A stretch of DNA of 64,000 bases from Dietzia sp. NCCP-2495 (GTDB taxonomy: Bacteria > Actinomycetota > Actinomycetes > Mycobacteriales > Mycobacteriaceae). Below the pieces are notes generated by a model. The model was not told the origin of the DNA and made no database searches. It saw only the letters and a program-made list of their open reading frames with translations. Where the stretch lies: the NCBI RefSeq assembly GCF_026011735.1, contig NZ_BRVN01000013.1, positions 1-64,000 on the forward strand, read 5' to 3'. This document shows, piece after piece, positions 21,245 to 32,261 of the stretch. Made by a program: the position numbers and the translations under genes. Positions within the stretch are counted from its first letter, which is position 1. Every line of letters starts with the position of its first letter.

Positions 21245-21479
21245 TCGGTGTCCCGGGGTACCACGTCACGGTAGCCATGGCCGCAGTCGGCCCGGACGAA
21301 TCGCTCGAGGTCACTCCTGGCGGAGAAGAGCCGCCGTGTACCGGGGCGCTCCTGGGATGATGTGATGGTCCCGATAGTCGAGACCCTGGTGGAACACCGT
21401 CGCCCGGACTCTCGTTGTATCGGGTGTGTAAGCCGTGACAACGACGCGTTCTTCTCGAGCGCGGGGCGAGGAGGGGCGC

Positions 21480-22619
21480 ATGGTCGGCGACGGAACGTCG
21501 CGCACGGCGCGGGGGAGGATCGTGTCCGATGTGGACGCGATGTGTCGCGGGGAAGGTGAGCCCCCGGTCCCTGAGCTGTCGGATCGGGCAGCACTGCTCG
21601 TGGCGTGCGGACTCGTCGAACCCCGGATCGTCGACGTGGTGCGCACCCGCCTTCGGCACAACCTCCCGTTCCCCACGGTGGGGGGCTTCCACCAGGTGCG
21701 GATCATCGAGGAGCAGCGTCACGACCTCCGGCGGATCATCGATTCCCCGGCGTCGTCGATGCTGCGCATGGCCCTACGGACCCGCCTCGCCGAGTTGGAC
21801 CGCAAATACCTGGTCCTCCGGACGGGATTCACGCGGGGGACCGGTGTGTTCGCGTTCCGCGTGAAGGACATCCGGGCCGATCGCCGTCGGGGAGTCCATC
21901 TGGACACCGATGATCGTGGCCGACTCTTCGACGCCCTCGCCTCCACTCCGACGATGGCCCCGGTGCCCCTGGTCCCGCGCACGCTCGCTGAATTGGGAAC
22001 CGTGGCCGCGGCCTACGGGCAGCGGGGGATGGGTCGGGTCACTCTGCCGCACCGGGTGCAGACGGTCGTCGAGTCGCTGCCGGCGATCCCGCACATCCGC
22101 GCCGATCGCCGGAGGATTCCGGAGATGTACACCGCGATGATCATGGAGGTGGGTGGTCTGTACGACCGGTTGCTCGTGGCATATCGCCGTGGAGGTCGGT
22201 CGGTCGAGGAGATCCGGCTCCAGTTCGATGCGGAGACCGAGGTGATCGGGCTCTCGGGTGACCTGTGCCGGCTCCGCGAGGCCGCCGCGGCGTCGTCGTT
22301 TGCCCCGGCGAGTGACGGGTTCACCACGTTGACCGGGCTGGGTACCCACATCGATGGGGCGTGGGCGGAGGTCCTCGAGCGTGCGGTCGCGTTCCGCGAG
22401 CTCGTCGAATCGGTCGAGGCCCGTGCGCAGGCAGCGGTCGCCGAGGCGGAACGCTACGCCGGGATCGCGCGCGAGAACGGGATGCGCCCACACTCTGCGC
22501 CGAACAGTTCGAGCCAGGCGGACCTCGCTGCCGAGCGCCTGGCAGCCCGCGCCGGGGACCGGATACTGTCGACGGAGGCGATGCGGCGGCTACGCGGTCA
22601 GATCGACTCTGACCTGTAG
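21480..22619 (+). CDS. Conserved-looking protein of unknown function
   Basis: I do not recognise this 379-residue protein. It is soluble, Arg-rich and mostly helical, with no membrane segment and no classical nucleotide-binding motif. Notable patches are PFPTVGGFHQVRIIEEQRHD (about 62-81) and GTHIDGAWAEVLERAVAF. A C-terminal stretch (about 300-355) rich in Ala, Glu and Arg is likely coiled coil. ATG 21480 has an excellent AGGAGGGG ribosome site 4 nt upstream; an in-frame GTG at 21435 has none. It stands alone between the spermidine-synthase-like gene and secA2 on the same strand. Codon usage looks native, so it is probably lineage-specific rather than recently acquired. Confidence 0.75.
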   Translation: MVGDGTSRTARGRIVSDVDAMCRGEGEPPVPELSDRAALLVACGLVEPRIVDVVRTRLRHNLPFPTVGGFHQVRIIEEQRHDLRRIIDSPASSMLRMALRTRLAELDRKYLVLRTGFTRGTGVFAFRVKDIRADRRRGVHLDTDDRGRLFDALASTPTMAPVPLVPRTLAELGTVAAAYGQRGMGRVTLPHRVQTVVESLPAIPHIRADRRRIPEMYTAMIMEVGGLYDRLLVAYRRGGRSVEEIRLQFDAETEVIGLSGDLCRLREAAAASSFAPASDGFTTLTGLGTHIDGAWAEVLERAVAFRELVESVEARAQAAVAEAERYAGIARENGMRPHSAPNSSSQADLAAERLAARAGDRILSTEAMRRLRGQIDSDL

Positions 22620-22643
22620 CTCAGCGACCGGTGGGCCGTGCAG

Positions 22644-22669
22644 CCGTACCGGGCCCGGCCTGCGTACGG
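22644..22669 (+). repeat. Short inverted repeat upstream of secA2
   Basis: CCGTAC (22644-22649) and GTACGG (22664-22669) flank a GC-rich 14-nt segment in the 87-nt gap before secA2. It could be a weak terminator for the upstream gene or a protein-binding site; there is no T tract. Confidence 0.4.
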
Positions 22670-22706
22670 TGGTGGCAACTGTTCGTGACAGGGAAGGACC
22701 TCGCGC

Positions 22707-25000
<2,294 letters not shown>

Positions 25001-25004
<4 letters not shown>

Positions 25005-25765
25005 ACGCGGCGCGCGACGGCAAGCGGGAGACCGACCTCCGGGAATGGCGGACGGGCGAGGGCAAGGTCCTCGGTGCCAAGATCCCGCCACCGCGCGGAG
25101 GGCACCTCTCCGCGGCGATCCCGCCCGGTCTGGAGTCCGATGATCCGGCGCGCGGACCCGAGATCAGTGATCGGTTCTGGACCCTGCCGAACGCGATCTC
25201 ACTGGGGCGCATCGCACTGATCCCGGTCCTGGTCGCCACCATCCTCGGCTGGAAGGACCCGACGCTGGCGTTGTGGCTCCTCGGAGTGCTCGTCGTCTCG
25301 GACTGGCTCGACGGCAAGATCGCGCGCCTGTGGAACATGCGGTCGACGTGGGGGGAGAGGCTGGACCCGATCGCGGATCGGATTCTCGTCGCCGTCGTCC
25401 CCGTGACCTTCGCCATCGCCGGGTACATCCCCCTGTGGGTCGTCGTGGTGCTCCTCGCCCGGGACGCGCTGCTCGTGGTGACCCTGCCGGTCTATCGCCG
25501 TCGGGGACTCGAACCCGAGGTGACATATCTGGGTAAGGCGGCGACCTTCGCGCTGTTCTGGTCTCTCCCGCTATTGTCGGCCGGTCACGCCGGGGTCGCC
25601 GGGGCGGAGGCCCTCAAGGTCGTAGGCGAAGCGTGCCTGTACTGGGGCGTGGGTCTCTATGCGTGGAGCGGGAGCATCTACCTCTGGCAGGCGCGTCGGA
25701 TCGCAGTGGCGATTCGGCCTCATCGGGTCGGATCGGCTGATGGGACCCGCCCGCACAGTGTGTAA
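25001..25765 (+). CDS. CDP-alcohol phosphatidyltransferase (PgsA2-like)
   Basis: A 254-residue integral membrane enzyme. The catalytic CDP-alcohol motif DG-x2-AR-x8-G-x3-D-x3-D is complete in the stretch that begins DGKIARL and ends RLDPIADR (about residues 103-125). Five or six membrane helices follow, and a ~55-residue charged N-terminus precedes them. It transfers a phosphatidyl group from CDP-diacylglycerol to an alcohol; the acceptor is unknown, and the Rv1822 homologue is annotated only by similarity. Its ATG overlaps the secA2 stop (ATGA), linking it to the secretion gene. Confidence 0.9.
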
Positions 25766-25813
25766 TGTCGCCAGTTGGAATTCTTCAGTGAGCCACTCGA
25801 GAAGGGCACGCCT

Positions 25814-26218
25814 GTGAGCGATCAGAACATCCCCGACCAGCTTCGGTACACCGACGAGCACGAGTGGGTTGAGCGGGTGTCGGACACCCGGGTTCGTATC
25901 GGGATCACCGAGTACGCGCAGTCCAAGCTCGGCGATATCGTCTTTGTCCAGCTTCCCGAGGTCGGCAGCGAGACCGAGACCGGCGAGCCGTTCGGTGAGG
26001 TCGAGTCCCCGAAGAGCGTCTCGGATCTCTTCGCGCCGCTGACCGGCAAGGTCGTCGAGACCAACTCCGCGCTCGAGGCGGCGCCGGAGCTGGTCAACTC
26101 GGATCCGTACGGCGAGGGCTGGATCATCGTTCTGGAGGTCGCAGACGCCGATGACCTCGAGGCGCAGCTGGAGCAGACGCTCGATTCGGACGGATACGCC
26201 AAGGTCACCGAAGACTGA
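25814..26218 (+). CDS. gcvH: Glycine cleavage system H protein
   Basis: GcvH shuttles the aminomethyl group of glycine on a lipoyl-lysine. The 134-residue protein has YTDEHEWV at the start and the lipoylation site EVESPKSVSD, with the modified Lys about residue 67. GTG 25814 matches the usual MSD start with an AGAAGGG upstream; an ATG-like extension from 25775 would be non-homologous. It lies next to garA rather than to gcvP, from which it is separated by 3 kb. Confidence 0.95.
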   Translation: MSDQNIPDQLRYTDEHEWVERVSDTRVRIGITEYAQSKLGDIVFVQLPEVGSETETGEPFGEVESPKSVSDLFAPLTGKVVETNSALEAAPELVNSDPYGEGWIIVLEVADADDLEAQLEQTLDSDGYAKVTED

Positions 26219-26325
26219 GTGGGCCCAGAAGCCCGCCCCCGCCCACGCGGACGGGCCGTCCGTCATAGAATCAATTGCAGCGCACCGTGAGCCCAACGCC
26301 AGGGCTCAGACGAGGAGAGACGAAC

Positions 26326-26763
26326 GTGACCGAGAACAAGAACATGCCCGAGGCGACCGCCGAGACCACCTCTGTCTTCCGCGCCGAGCTCCTCAACGAG
26401 ACCGATCAGCAGTCCGCACCGTCGGATTCGTCGGTGACGGGTGTCGAGGGGCTGCCCGAGGGCCAGGCGTTGCTGGTGGTCAAGCGGGGACCGAACGCCG
26501 GTTCGCGTTTTCTCCTCGACCAGGGGACGACCTCGGCCGGGCGTCACCCGGACAGCGACATCTTCCTGGACGATGTCACCGTGAGCCGCCGTCACGCCGA
26601 GTTCCGGCGTGAGGACGGCGGGTTCACCGTCGTCGACGTCGGATCGCTGAACGGCTCCTACGTCAATCGCGAGCCGGTCGACTCCGCTTCGCTGTCGAAC
26701 GGCGACGAGGTGCAGATCGGTAAGTTCCGCCTGGTGTTCCTGACTGGCACGCCCGGGCAGTGA
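26326..26763 (+). CDS. garA: FHA-domain glycogen/glutamate metabolism regulator GarA
   Basis: GarA (OdhI in corynebacteria) binds and inhibits 2-oxoglutarate dehydrogenase and related enzymes until phosphorylated by Ser/Thr kinases. The N-terminal phospho-acceptor motif ETTSVFR is intact, about residues 11-17, followed by the FHA domain (about 50-135) with AGRHPDSDIFLDD, VSRRHAEFRR and VDVGSLNGSYVNR. Length is 145 aa. GTG 26326 is preceded by GAGGAGAG. It is followed at once by the MerR gene (4-nt overlap), as in M. tuberculosis Rv1827-Rv1828. Confidence 0.95.
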   Translation: MTENKNMPEATAETTSVFRAELLNETDQQSAPSDSSVTGVEGLPEGQALLVVKRGPNAGSRFLLDQGTTSAGRHPDSDIFLDDVTVSRRHAEFRREDGGFTVVDVGSLNGSYVNREPVDSASLSNGDEVQIGKFRLVFLTGTPGQ

Positions 26764-27494
26764 CCGTAGCCGGCCACGGCGCCGCCGAGGAGAAGCACCT
26801 CTCCATCGGCGGCGTCATCGCACTACTCAGTCCGGAGTTCCCGGACCTGACGGTGTCGAAGGTCCGATTCCTGGAGAACGAAGGTCTTGTCACGCCGGAA
26901 CGGACCCCGAGCGGATACCGGCGCTTCAGTGTCGAGGACAGGGAGCGTCTCCGGTACGTCCTCACCGCTCAGCGGGACAGGTACCTGCCTCTCAAGGTGA
27001 TCCGTGAGGAGCTCGAGGCTCTCGACGCCGCGATCGCCGACGGTTCCACGACGGCGCTCAGGCCCCGGCCGGGCGCCGACTCCGTCCCGGGCTCTGAGCC
27101 GGATGACTTCCGGAGCGATTCGCTCAAGAGGCTGACCAGGGAAAACGTGGTTGACCAATCCGGTGTTGATGCCTCGCTCGTCGACTCGCTCATCGACGCC
27201 GGGCTCATCGCGGCCGGTCAGGGTGGGTTCTACGACCCGGAGGCTGTTCTCATCGCCCGTACGGCACACGACCTGGCTGGCCACGGTGTCGATGTACGTC
27301 ACCTGCGCGGGTTCCGGACCGCAGCTGACCGGCAGACCGGTCTCATCGAGCAGATCGCCGGGCCGGTCGCCAGGCAGAGCGACGCGGATGCGCGAGACCG
27401 CGCGGCGGAACTGGCGCGCGAGATCGCCGCTCTGTCCGTGGCGTTGCACTCGACGCTGGTGACCGTCGCTGTGCGACACGCGCTCGAATCCTGA
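26760..27494 (+). CDS. MerR-family transcriptional regulator (Rv1828/FtsR-like)
   Basis: The 244-residue protein starts with a MerR winged HTH (about 12-85: LTVSKVRFLENEGLVTPERTPSGYRRFS) and ends with a helical effector-like domain. The corynebacterial homologue FtsR regulates ftsZ, and the mycobacterial protein Rv1828 is the syntenic match. It lacks the Cys residues used by metal-sensing MerR proteins. GTG 26760 overlaps the garA stop. Confidence 0.9.
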   Translation: MTVAGHGAAEEKHLSIGGVIALLSPEFPDLTVSKVRFLENEGLVTPERTPSGYRRFSVEDRERLRYVLTAQRDRYLPLKVIREELEALDAAIADGSTTALRPRPGADSVPGSEPDDFRSDSLKRLTRENVVDQSGVDASLVDSLIDAGLIAAGQGGFYDPEAVLIARTAHDLAGHGVDVRHLRGFRTAADRQTGLIEQIAGPVARQSDADARDRAAELAREIAALSVALHSTLVTVAVRHALES

Positions 27495-27605
27495 TGCCGG
27501 GGCCGTACCCGGAACAGGGGCCGGTCGGTGTCGCGGACGCCGGGCCGGGTCCGCTCGCCGTGCCAGGATTCAGGGCTACGCTGGAGTCGTCGAGAGGCGG
27601 AGAAT

Positions 27606-28118
27606 ATGGGGAGCAACATGCGCGAGGTCGACGTCGTCGGAATCCGTTTCGAGGAGCCCGAGTACGCACCTGTCCTGATCCTTCACGAGAAGGAAGGGGG
27701 ACGGTATGTGCCGATCTGGATCGGAGCGGCCGAGGCCGCCGCGATCAGCCTCCAGCAACAGGGGGTCCGGCCGGGCCGGCCGTTGACCCACGACCTCGTG
27801 GCGACCCTTCTAGACACGTTCTCGCACCCGCTCGACAGGGTCGAGATCGTCGGGGTGGCCGAGGGGACGTTCTTCGCCGAGCTCGTCATCGGTGAGACCC
27901 GCGTGTCTGCGAGGCCGTCAGACGCCGTGGCGGTGGCGCTGCGGACCGCGTCCCCGGTGATGGTGAGCAGAGAGGTTCTCGACGAGGTCGGGATCTCGCT
28001 CGCGGGACAGGGCGACGAGGAGGTCGAGGCGTTCCGCGAGTTCCTCGACAACGTGAGTCCGGATGATTTTCTCGGAGAGGGTGGACCTGCCGAGGAACCC
28101 GGTGGGGCCTCGTCCTGA
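27606..28118 (+). CDS. Bifunctional nuclease (BFN/DUF151) family protein
   Basis: A 170-residue protein with the DUF151 landmarks YVPIWIGAAEAAAISLQQQG, RPLTHDL and SARPSDAVAVALR. It is homologous to Rv1829 and related in fold to plant bifunctional nucleases, though nuclease activity in bacteria is not generally shown. It sits between two MerR regulators. Two starts are plausible: ATG 27606 with GGCGGAG upstream, or ATG 27618 with GGGGAG upstream. The second would match the M. tuberculosis N-terminus better. Confidence 0.88.
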   Translation: MGSNMREVDVVGIRFEEPEYAPVLILHEKEGGRYVPIWIGAAEAAAISLQQQGVRPGRPLTHDLVATLLDTFSHPLDRVEIVGVAEGTFFAELVIGETRVSARPSDAVAVALRTASPVMVSREVLDEVGISLAGQGDEEVEAFREFLDNVSPDDFLGEGGPAEEPGGASS

Positions 28119-28189
28119 ACGTCAGTGACCTGCAGAAATGGAAGTCACAGGAGTCACACGGCTACCTTCTCGCAGGCAGGGACAGACTC

Positions 28190-28212
28190 TAAAGTTCAAG
28201 TTGAGGTTGAGG
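28190..28212 (+). promoter_or_regulatory. Candidate MerR-type operator upstream of the Rv1830-like gene
   Basis: An A/T-richer patch unusual for this genome contains the near-palindrome TCAAGTTGA (28196-28204) followed by a repeat, giving TTGAGGTTGAGG overall. It lies about 160 nt upstream of the next start. MerR proteins commonly bind dyads in their own promoters; assignment to either flanking MerR protein is inference. Confidence 0.45.
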
Positions 28213-28301
28213 ATTACCGCGTGTCCTATTGATCGGGGGGCGCACCACGCCTAGCGTTGCCCTCACGTGAACTACACCGATGGTGTTCGCGAGATCAGGA
28301 T

Positions 28302-28320
28302 CCGGGTCGTTTCGACCCGG
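28302..28320 (+). repeat. Leader hairpin before the Rv1830-like gene
   Basis: CCGGGTCG (28302-28309) and CGACCCGG (28313-28320) form an 8-bp perfect stem with a TTT loop, ending 50 nt before the GTG start. It would form in the 5' leader RNA; there is no following T tract, so a structural or regulatory role is more likely than termination. Confidence 0.55.
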
Positions 28321-28370
28321 GACAGGGCGGCTGCGACGAGCGGCTGCACCCACAGCTTGAGGGAGCAAAC

Positions 28371-29009
28371 GTGGCCGACAACACCCGGGTTCCGGAGCCG
28401 ACCGTCATCACCGGAGCGGAGAGCCTTTTCGGCGAGGCGGACGAGGCCACCCAGGGCTCGTTCGACGAGGTGTCACCCGGGCTGTTCCCCGATGACGGGA
28501 TCCCTGACGGGACGAGTGGCTACCGTGTCCCGATCGCCTGTCAGATCGCCGGGATCACTTACCGGCAGCTCGACTACTGGGCCCGCACCGACCTCGTGGT
28601 GCCCTCGATCCGCAACGCCGCGGGTTCGGGAAGCCAGCGCCTGTACTCATTTAAGGACATCCTGGTCCTGAAGATCGTCAAACAGCTGCTCGACACCGGC
28701 ATCTCCCTCCAGAACATCCGTAAGGCCGTGGACCAGATCCGGTCCCGTGGCGTTCAGGATCTCGCCACCATCACGCTCTTCTCCGACGGTCGCACCGTGT
28801 TCGAGTGCACCTCGAAGGAGGAGGTGTTCGACCTCCTCCAGGGGGGTCAGGGTGTGTTCGGTATCGGTATCGGTGGCGCCATGCGCGAGCTGGCCGGATC
28901 CATTTCCGAATTCCCGGCCGAGACCGTCTCGGACGAGGACGTCGTCGCCCCCGTGGAGGACGAACTCGCGGCGCGTCGTCGTGCCCGGGCCTCGCGGCGT
29001 ACGGGGTAA
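28371..29009 (+). CDS. MerR-family transcriptional regulator (Rv1830-like)
   Basis: The MerR HTH is at residues about 50-120 (PIACQIAGITYRQLDYWARTDLV and SQRLYSFKDILVLKIVKQLLDTG), after a ~48-residue acidic N-terminal tail. Total length is 212 aa. The C-terminal part resembles a small sensor domain (TITLFSDGRTVFECTSKEEVFDLLQGGQGVFGIGIG). The mycobacterial equivalent Rv1830 is the second MerR protein of this cluster. GTG 28371 has GAGGGAG upstream; it has a 250-nt leader with a candidate operator and hairpin. Confidence 0.9.
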   Translation: MADNTRVPEPTVITGAESLFGEADEATQGSFDEVSPGLFPDDGIPDGTSGYRVPIACQIAGITYRQLDYWARTDLVVPSIRNAAGSGSQRLYSFKDILVLKIVKQLLDTGISLQNIRKAVDQIRSRGVQDLATITLFSDGRTVFECTSKEEVFDLLQGGQGVFGIGIGGAMRELAGSISEFPAETVSDEDVVAPVEDELAARRRARASRRTG

Positions 29010-29050
29010 CGGCTGTTCGTCGTCTAGACTCGAGGGCGCGATCACGCGAC

Positions 29051-29262
29051 TCACGGGAGAGTCCTGCGGTGAAGATGCCGTGGGCGCCGAAGGAGCAACC
29101 CTCTCCGAGAATCTCTCAGGCACCAGGACCGTGTAGTCACTGACCGCCTCTGGAGAGCGGTGGAACCGACCACCCGCCCACGGGGAAAGCCCGGCTCGCG
29201 TGCGAGTCCGGGTGAATCTCTCAGGCGCCGGCAGGATCCGGCAGGGGACAGAGCGGAGAGGC
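29051..29262 (+). ncRNA. Tandem glycine riboswitch upstream of gcvP
   Basis: Two consecutive glycine aptamers are visible. Aptamer 1 (about 29053-29160) has GGGAGAG, GCGCCGAAGGAGCAA, GAATCTCTCAGGCACC and a closing CTCTGGAGAG. Aptamer 2 (about 29167-29262) has a long helix ending in GAATCTCTCAGGCGCC and a closing GCGGAGAG. Both carry the conserved AATCTCTCAGG core. A candidate -10 box TAGACT is at 29025-29030. A 12-bp palindrome CCACCCGGGTGG at 29284-29295 lies between the aptamers and the ribosome site and may be part of the expression platform. Glycine would be expected to turn gcvP on. Confidence 0.93.
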
Positions 29263-29317
29263 TAGCACCGGCCCGCAGGTCACCCACCCGGGTGGCCCCG
29301 CCCTTCGAGGAGCACCT

Positions 29318-32212
29318 GTGACGACGACCCCGCACACCGCCCGGACCGGAGGCGAGTTTGTCTCCCGCCATCTGGGCCCTGATGCCACCGAGCTCAACCG
29401 GATTCTCGAGACCATCGGCGTCTCGTCCCTCGACGAGATCGCGAGCAAGGCGTTCCCGTCGGTCATCGTCGACGAGGTCGGCTCGGACGGTCGTGCGGCA
29501 GGTATCGACGCGCTGCCCGAGCCCCTGTCGGAGGCCGACGCCCTCGCGGCACTGCGTAAGCTCGCCAAGCGCAACACCGTCGCCGTGTCGATGATCGGAC
29601 AGGGCTACTACGACACCCTCACCCCTCCGGTCCTCATCCGGAACATCATCGAGAGCCCGGCCTGGTACACCGGTTACACGCCGTACCAGCCGGAGATCAG
29701 CCAGGGCCGTCTCGAGGCGCTGCTCAACTTCCAGACCATGGTCTCGGACCTGACCGGCATGGACATGGCCAACGCCTCCATGCTCGACGAGGGCACGGCC
29801 GCCGCTGAGGCCATGACGATGCTGCGGCGGGCCAACCGCAAGTCCAAGAGCCCCCGCTTCGCCGTCGACGTCGACGTCTTCCCCCAGACCGCGGCGATCC
29901 TCGCCACCCGGGCCGAGCCGCTCGGCATCGAGCTCGTGACCGCCAACCTCATCGACGGTGGGCTCCCGGAGGGCGATTTCTTCGGCGCGCTCGTGCAGAC
30001 CCCCGGTTCCTCGGGTCGTGTCGCCGACGTCTCCAAGCTGATCGAGCAGTGTCACGAGCGCGGCGTGATGGTCGCCGCGGGCGTCGACCTCCTGTCTGCC
30101 ACGGTCCTCACGCCGGCCGGGGAGAAGGGCGCGGACGCCTGCTTCGGCAGCACCCAGCGTTTCGGCGTGCCGATGGGCTTCGGCGGCCCCCACGCCGGCT
30201 TCCTCGCGTGCCGGACCCCGCACGCCCGTAACCTTCCCGGCCGCCTCGTCGGTGTGTCGACCGATGCGGACGGCAAGGTTGCCTACCGCCTCGCCCTCCA
30301 GACGCGCGAGCAGCACATCCGCCGTGACAAGGCCACGTCGAACATCTGCACCGCGCAGGTGCTCCTCGCCGTCCTCGCCGCGATGTACGCCTCCTACCAC
30401 GGTGCGGAGGGCCTCACGGCGATCGCCCGGCGGGTCCACGCACACGCCGCGGTGCTGGCTGACGGCCTCGTGATGGCCGGGGTCGATGTGGTCCACGACG
30501 AGTTCTTCGACACCGTCCTGACCCGGGTTCCGGGGCGCGCCGACGAGGTGCTCGCCGCCGCCACCGAGCGCGGGATCAACCTGTGGAAGGTCGACGACGA
30601 CCACGTGTCCGTCTCGTGTGACGAGGCCACCACCGGCGACCACGTCGCACTCGTGCTCGAGGCATTCGGCGCCCGGGTCGCGGACGTGGCCGACGCCGCC
30701 GAGCTCGAGGTGCTCGTCGATCCGACCTACGGCGACCGGACGAGTGCTTTCCTCGAGCACGAGGCGTTCGTCCGATATCGGACCGAGACCGCGATGCTGC
30801 GGTACCTGCGCGCGCTGTCCGACAAGGACATGGCGCTCGACCGCACCATGATCCCGCTGGGTTCCTGCACGATGAAGCTCAACGCCACCGCGGAGATGGA
30901 GGCGATCACCTGGCCGGAGTTCAACGCACTCCACCCGTTCGCGCCGGCCGACCAGACCGAGGGCATCCGTCAGCTGGTCTCGGACGTCGAGCAGTGGCTG
31001 GTGGACATCACCGGCTACGCCGCGGTGAGCTTGCAGCCCAACGCCGGAAGTCAGGGTGAGTACGCGGGCCTGCTGGCGATTCGTGAGTACCACCGTTCGC
31101 GCGGAGACGAGGAGCGGACCGTCTGCCTCATCCCGTCCTCGGCGCACGGCACCAACGCCGCCTCGGCGGTCATGGCCGGGTTGAAGGTCGTGGTGGTGGC
31201 CTGCCGGGAGAACGGCGACGTGGACGTGGACGACCTGCGGGCTAAGGTGGACAAGCACGCCGCGGAACTCGCGGCGATCATGATCACCTACCCGTCGACG
31301 CACGGTGTCTACGAGCACGACATCGAGGAGATCTGCGCGGTCGTCCATGATGCCGGCGGCCAGGTCTACATCGACGGGGCGAACCTCAACGCGCTCGTGG
31401 GCGTCGCCCGTCCCGGTCGCTTCGGTGGCGACGTGAGCCACCTGAACCTCCACAAGACCTTCTGCATCCCGCACGGTGGTGGCGGACCGGGTGTCGGCCC
31501 GGTCGCCGTGGCCGAGCACCTGCGCGAGTTCCTGCCCGGTCACCCGCACGTGGACGGGCTCGGGTCGGGCGGTGTGGTCTCCGCGGCCCCGTTCGGTTCG
31601 GCGTCGATCCTGCCGATCACGTGGGCGTACGTCCGGATGATGGGTGCGGACGGGCTCCGGAAGGCCACCCTGACGGCCATCGCCAACGCCAACTACCTGG
31701 CCCGCCGAATCGGCGAGCACTTCCCGGTCCTGTACTCGGGTGACGGCGGGTGGGTCGCTCACGAGTGCATCCTCGACTTCCGTCCGCTCATCGACACGGT
31801 GGGCGTCTCGATCGACGATGTCGCCAAGCGGCTCGCCGACTACGGGTTCCACGCGCCCACGATGAGCTTCCCCGTCCCCAACACCCTGATGGTGGAGCCG
31901 ACGGAGAGCGAGAACCTCGCGGAGCTCGACGCGTTCTGCGACGCGATGGCCGCCATCCGGGCCGAGATCGACCGCGTGGCCGCGGGCGAGTGGACGGTCG
32001 AGGACAACCCGCTGCGGGGTGCGCCCCACACCGCGGAGAGCGTATCGGCGGACGAGTGGGACCACGCGTACCCGCGTAGCGTGGCCGGCTACCCGCTGGG
32101 TTCGTCCTGGCGCCCCAAGGTGTGGCCGGCCGTCCGCCGGATCGACGGCGCCTACGGCGACCGCAATCTGGTGTGCTCCTGCCCGCCGCTGGAGGCATTC
32201 GCGGAGGACTGA
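29318..32212 (+). CDS. gcvP: Glycine dehydrogenase (decarboxylating), P protein
   Basis: GcvP is the PLP enzyme that decarboxylates glycine and passes the aminomethyl group to lipoyl-GcvH. This is the fused 964-residue (P1+P2) form. The PLP lysine is in [18 protein letters not shown] (about K713); SFIGQGYY-type and GSCTMKLN motifs are present. GTG 29318 has an AGGAG at 29309-29313. It is directly behind a tandem glycine riboswitch. gcvT is not in the window. Confidence 0.97.
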   Translation: MTTTPHTARTGGEFVSRHLGPDATELNRILETIGVSSLDEIASKAFPSVIVDEVGSDGRAAGIDALPEPLSEADALAALRKLAKRNTVAVSMIGQGYYDTLTPPVLIRNIIESPAWYTGYTPYQPEISQGRLEALLNFQTMVSDLTGMDMANASMLDEGTAAAEAMTMLRRANRKSKSPRFAVDVDVFPQTAAILATRAEPLGIELVTANLIDGGLPEGDFFGALVQTPGSSGRVADVSKLIEQCHERGVMVAAGVDLLSATVLTPAGEKGADACFGSTQRFGVPMGFGGPHAGFLACRTPHARNLPGRLVGVSTDADGKVAYRLALQTREQHIRRDKATSNICTAQVLLAVLAAMYASYHGAEGLTAIARRVHAHAAVLADGLVMAGVDVVHDEFFDTVLTRVPGRADEVLAAATERGINLWKVDDDHVSVSCDEATTGDHVALVLEAFGARVADVADAAELEVLVDPTYGDRTSAFLEHEAFVRYRTETAMLRYLRALSDKDMALDRTMIPLGSCTMKLNATAEMEAITWPEFNALHPFAPADQTEGIRQLVSDVEQWLVDITGYAAVSLQPNAGSQGEYAGLLAIREYHRSRGDEERTVCLIPSSAHGTNAASAVMAGLKVVVVACRENGDVDVDDLRAKVDKHAAELAAIMITYPSTHGVYEHDIEEICAVVHDAGGQVYIDGANLNALVGVARPGRFGGDVSHLNLHKTFCIPHGGGGPGVGPVAVAEHLREFLPGHPHVDGLGSGGVVSAAPFGSASILPITWAYVRMMGADGLRKATLTAIANANYLARRIGEHFPVLYSGDGGWVAHECILDFRPLIDTVGVSIDDVAKRLADYGFHAPTMSFPVPNTLMVEPTESENLAELDAFCDAMAAIRAEIDRVAAGEWTVEDNPLRGAPHTAESVSADEWDHAYPRSVAGYPLGSSWRPKVWPAVRRIDGAYGDRNLVCSCPPLEAFAED

Positions 32213-32237
32213 GGAGCTCGTCGGTCCGGCGTTGTCG

Positions 32238-32261
32238 TACCCGCATGACACCGTGCGGGTA
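32238..32261. terminator. Hairpin after gcvP overlapping the next start codon
   Basis: TACCCGCA (32238-32245) and TGCGGGTA (32254-32261) form an 8-bp stem, extended by further complementary blocks out to about 32224-32275 with small bulges. The 3' arm includes the first base of the next ATG (32261), so it may serve as terminator or as a start-occluding structure. Confidence 0.55.
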
